Source: Bacteroidota bacterium
GTDB taxonomy: Bacteria; Bacteroidota; Bacteroidia; SpSt-205; S141-50
Length of the DNA stretch: 8,176 nt
Direction of reading: 5' to 3'
Assembly (NCBI GenBank): GCA_015490695.1
Contig: WFXK01000210.1
Coordinates: 1-8,176 of the forward strand
The number at the start of each line of letters is the position of its first letter. Position 1 is the stretch's first letter. The notes below the pieces were generated by a model. It was given only the letters and a program-made list of their open reading frames with translations. It did not search any database and was not told the DNA's origin. The position numbers and the translations under genes are program-made. Of this stretch, positions 6,298 through 8,176 are shown one piece after another.

Positions 6298-7176
6298 ATG
6301 CCCAATCTGAAAGATATAAAGCGGCGGATTCAAAGCGTTATTACGACGCAACAGACGACGAACGCAATGAAATTGGTGTCTGCAGCGAAGTTAAAGCGAG
6401 CACAAGATGCAATACAGCGGTTCCGTCCTTATGCTAATCAATTACGTTATATTGTAGAGCAATTAGCCACGGGTGCTGAAATAGAAAGCCCTTACTTTGA
6501 AGAACGTCCCATAGAAAACGTGCTTATCGTACTAATTACTTCTAATAAAGGATTAGCAGGGGCTTTTAACTCGGCAATCATTAAAGTTGCAGAAGAACAT
6601 ATCGCAGAACATTATGCGCAATTGTTACAACAACAAAAAGTATTTTTACTTTGCGTAGGGAAAAAAGGTTTTGATTATTTCAAACGCCGCTCTCAATATA
6701 GAATTGTAGAACAAAAAAACTTTGATGTTTATGGAAAACGCATTGCATTTGAAAAGGTAGAAGCCGTTGCTAATTACGTTATGCAAGGTTTCTTAGAAAA
6801 AAGATGGGATAAAGTAGAATTGATTTACAATGGATTTAAAAATGTAGCTACGCAATACCGCCGTGTAGAAACGTATTTACCTGTGCGTTTTGAAGCCAAA
6901 GAAACCAAAGTGGTTAAAGATTACATCTTTGAACCTGATAAACATTTGATTTTAGAACAAATGGTCCCTAAGATTTTGCGGATGTATTTCTATAATGCGA
7001 TTTTGGATTCCCATGCTGCAGAACATGGAGCACGAATGGTTGCTATGGATAATGCTACTTCTAATGCCGAGGAACTACTAAAAGAGTTGCGTTTACAATA
7101 CAACAAAGCACGACAAGAAGCTATTACTAAAGAGATTTTGGAAATCGTTTCAGGTGCAAATGCCCTGAAAGGTTAA
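6298..7176 (+). CDS. atpG: ATP synthase F1 subunit gamma (central rotor shaft)
   Basis: This 292-residue subunit forms the rotating shaft inside the alpha3beta3 head and couples it to the c-ring. The N-terminal helix has the family pattern KDIKRRIQSVITTQQTTNAM, followed by KLVSAAKLKRA (about 25-35). The Rossmann-like middle domain starts with VLIVLITSNKGLAGAFN (75-91). The long C-terminal helix carries the signature HGARMVAMDNATSNAEEL (243-260) and ends EILEIVSGANAL. Length matches the bacterial norm of about 285-295. It starts 3 bases after the atpA stop and is the last gene of this cluster. atpD (beta) would follow gamma in many phyla but does not here, consistent with the split atp loci of Bacteroidota. 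Confidence 0.97.
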   Translation: MPNLKDIKRRIQSVITTQQTTNAMKLVSAAKLKRAQDAIQRFRPYANQLRYIVEQLATGAEIESPYFEERPIENVLIVLITSNKGLAGAFNSAIIKVAEEHIAEHYAQLLQQQKVFLLCVGKKGFDYFKRRSQYRIVEQKNFDVYGKRIAFEKVEAVANYVMQGFLEKRWDKVELIYNGFKNVATQYRRVETYLPVRFEAKETKVVKDYIFEPDKHLILEQMVPKILRMYFYNAILDSHAAEHGARMVAMDNATSNAEELLKELRLQYNKARQEAITKEILEIVSGANALKG

Positions 7177-7209
7177 AAAACTTTTACCAACGAAAAAGAA
7201 GGATTGTAA

Positions 7210-7270
7210 CCTATAAAAGGCGCTTTTCAGTGTCCTAAGCTTAATTAGAAAGGCAATACGTTTTTATAGG
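7210..7270 (+). repeat. 9-bp inverted repeat in the spacer after atpG
   Basis: CCTATAAAA (7210-7218) and TTTTATAGG (7262-7270) are perfect reverse complements 43 bases apart. A small inner hairpin, AAAAG/CTTTT, overlaps the left arm (7215-7227). No run of T follows the right arm, so it is not a plain intrinsic terminator. The 7177-7335 spacer otherwise shows no gene. The AT-rich arms could arise by chance. Confidence 0.3.
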
Positions 7271-7335
7271 AACAAACTTTAAGGGGTAAAGTGTAATCTT
7301 TTTGAGTGGGTTCTTAGATTAATATTGCTATTGCT

Positions 7336-8176
7336 ATGAAAGGCGAGGGGAAGTGTAAAGGCGTATGGGTAGGGATGTTGTGGGCTTTTTTCTGTGCCCA
7401 TGCAACACACTATCAAGGTGCAGACATTTGGTATGAATACCTCGGCGGTAACGACTATAAGATTTACCTCTATCTTTATAGAGACTGCGCCGGAATTAGT
7501 TTAAGTACGACACAAACGCTTTATGTGGCGTCGTCGTGTAGCTCTTTTTCTGTAACGTTGAATTATGATGGTATGGAAGAGGTAAGTCCGTTATGTCCGG
7601 CACAGATTGGTAATTCTACTTGCAATGGTGGGACGCTTCCGGGCACGGAACGCTATCGGTTTTCTGCTGTGGTTACCTTAAACTGCACTGCACCTGACTG
7701 GGTGTTTTATTGGAGTGGCAATGCACGAAATAATGCAATTACCAATCTTGCTTGGGCGGGAACCATGTATGTAGAGGCAACCTTAGACAACACAGGAGGC
7801 CCAAATAGTTCTCCGACTTTTTCTAACATGCCAGTAACGTATGTTTGTAATGGACAGCCTGTTGTTTACAATCACGGCAGCAGTGACCCTGATGGCGACC
7901 AACTCTATTATAGTCTTGTTCCAGCGCTTCAGGGACAAAATAGCCCCTATAGTTACAATCCTCCTTATTCTCCAACTTATCCTGTGATCACTACGACAGG
8001 CACCTTTCCTTTTGATAACAACACGGGAGAAATGAATTTTACTCCTAATGGAGCACAAGTCTGTGTTGTGGTTGTTAAAGTAGAAGAATACAGAAATGGG
8101 AAGTTAGTAGGGACGACGATGCGAGACATGCAAGTAGTGGTGTTGGATAATTGCAACAATACCCCTCCTGGTGGTA
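7336..8176 (+). CDS. Large secreted surface protein, N-terminal part (Bacteroidota PKD/gliding-associated type)
   Basis: The frame is open from ATG 7336 through the window end (280 codons) with no stop, so the protein is longer than seen. It starts with a basic n-region and hydrophobic core (MKGEGKCKGVWVGMLWAFFC), with a likely signal-peptidase site after AHA (21-23). The mature N-terminus, ADIWYEYLGGNDYKIYLYLY followed by RDC (50-51), matches the opening of large Bacteroidota extracellular proteins that often end in a gliding-motility or type IX sorting domain; that end is outside the window. A second block, VTYVCNGQPVVYNHGSSDPD (167-186), continues GDQLYYSL; the acidic DPDGD (184-188) resembles calcium-binding loops of cadherin/PKD-like folds. 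Mature-region Cys at 51, 68, 87, 96, 117, 171, 243 and 273 could pair as disulfides. Function is unknown: adhesion or gliding is only inferred. It is separated from atpG by 159 bases and is probably transcribed independently. Confidence 0.85.
   Translation, partial: MKGEGKCKGVWVGMLWAFFCAHATHYQGADIWYEYLGGNDYKIYLYLYRDCAGISLSTTQTLYVASSCSSFSVTLNYDGMEEVSPLCPAQIGNSTCNGGTLPGTERYRFSAVVTLNCTAPDWVFYWSGNARNNAITNLAWAGTMYVEATLDNTGGPNSSPTFSNMPVTYVCNGQPVVYNHGSSDPDGDQLYYSLVPALQGQNSPYSYNPPYSPTYPVITTTGTFPFDNNTGEMNFTPNGAQVCVVVVKVEEYRNGKLVGTTMRDMQVVVLDNCNNTPPGG

Noticed and set aside
7302..7327. TTG...TAATATTG as a promoter for the 7336 gene
   Set aside because: The -7 box has a mismatch and the spacing to TTG is only 15 bases, below the usual Bacteroidota range.
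7783..8159. Minus-strand frames opposite the secreted protein
   Set aside because: The plus frame has a signal peptide and known motifs over the same bases; the antisense products look random.

Overview
The window looks like a chromosomal piece of a Bacteroidota bacterium. Several signs agree. The ATP synthase genes run atpB-E-F-H-A-G, and atpD and atpC do not follow. Subunit a carries a signal peptide and a long His-rich extracytoplasmic N-terminus, as in this phylum. Gene starts mostly lack Shine-Dalgarno sequences, and two candidate -7 boxes match TAnnTTTG. The last gene encodes a secreted protein with a 'YRDC' N-terminal block and a 'DPDGD' motif, a type common in gliding/T9SS-bearing Bacteroidota. 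No species is claimed.

Region 1-438 (minus strand) holds a two-gene MNT-HEPN pair. It comprises a minimal nucleotidyltransferase and, overlapping its stop by ATGA, the first 40 codons of a HEPN-domain protein that runs out of the window. Such pairs form type VII toxin-antitoxin modules.

Region 439-2303 (plus strand) is the accessory part. It holds a 321-residue protein of unknown function with blade-like beta repeats (984-1949), flanked by two short Trp-rich reading frames (530-892 and about 2084-2359). The two short frames appear homologous to each other and look like relics or diverged copies of one family. The second runs 56 bases into atpB in another frame.

Region 2304-7176 is a compact ATP synthase operon encoding a, c, b, delta, alpha and gamma, with gaps of 11, 61, 2, -4 and 3 bases. 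The only long gap, between atpE and atpF, contains a perfect 9-bp hairpin that may adjust the high c-subunit stoichiometry. The c-subunit ion site is of the proton type. The beta and epsilon subunits needed for a working F1 must be encoded elsewhere.

Region 7177-8176 has a 159-base spacer with a 9-bp inverted repeat, then the first 280 codons of a large secreted surface protein, cut by the window end.

Most of the window is ordinary core metabolism. I see no convincing new multi-gene system. The points most worth a second look are the duplicated Trp-rich frames around the unknown protein and the atpE-atpF hairpin.
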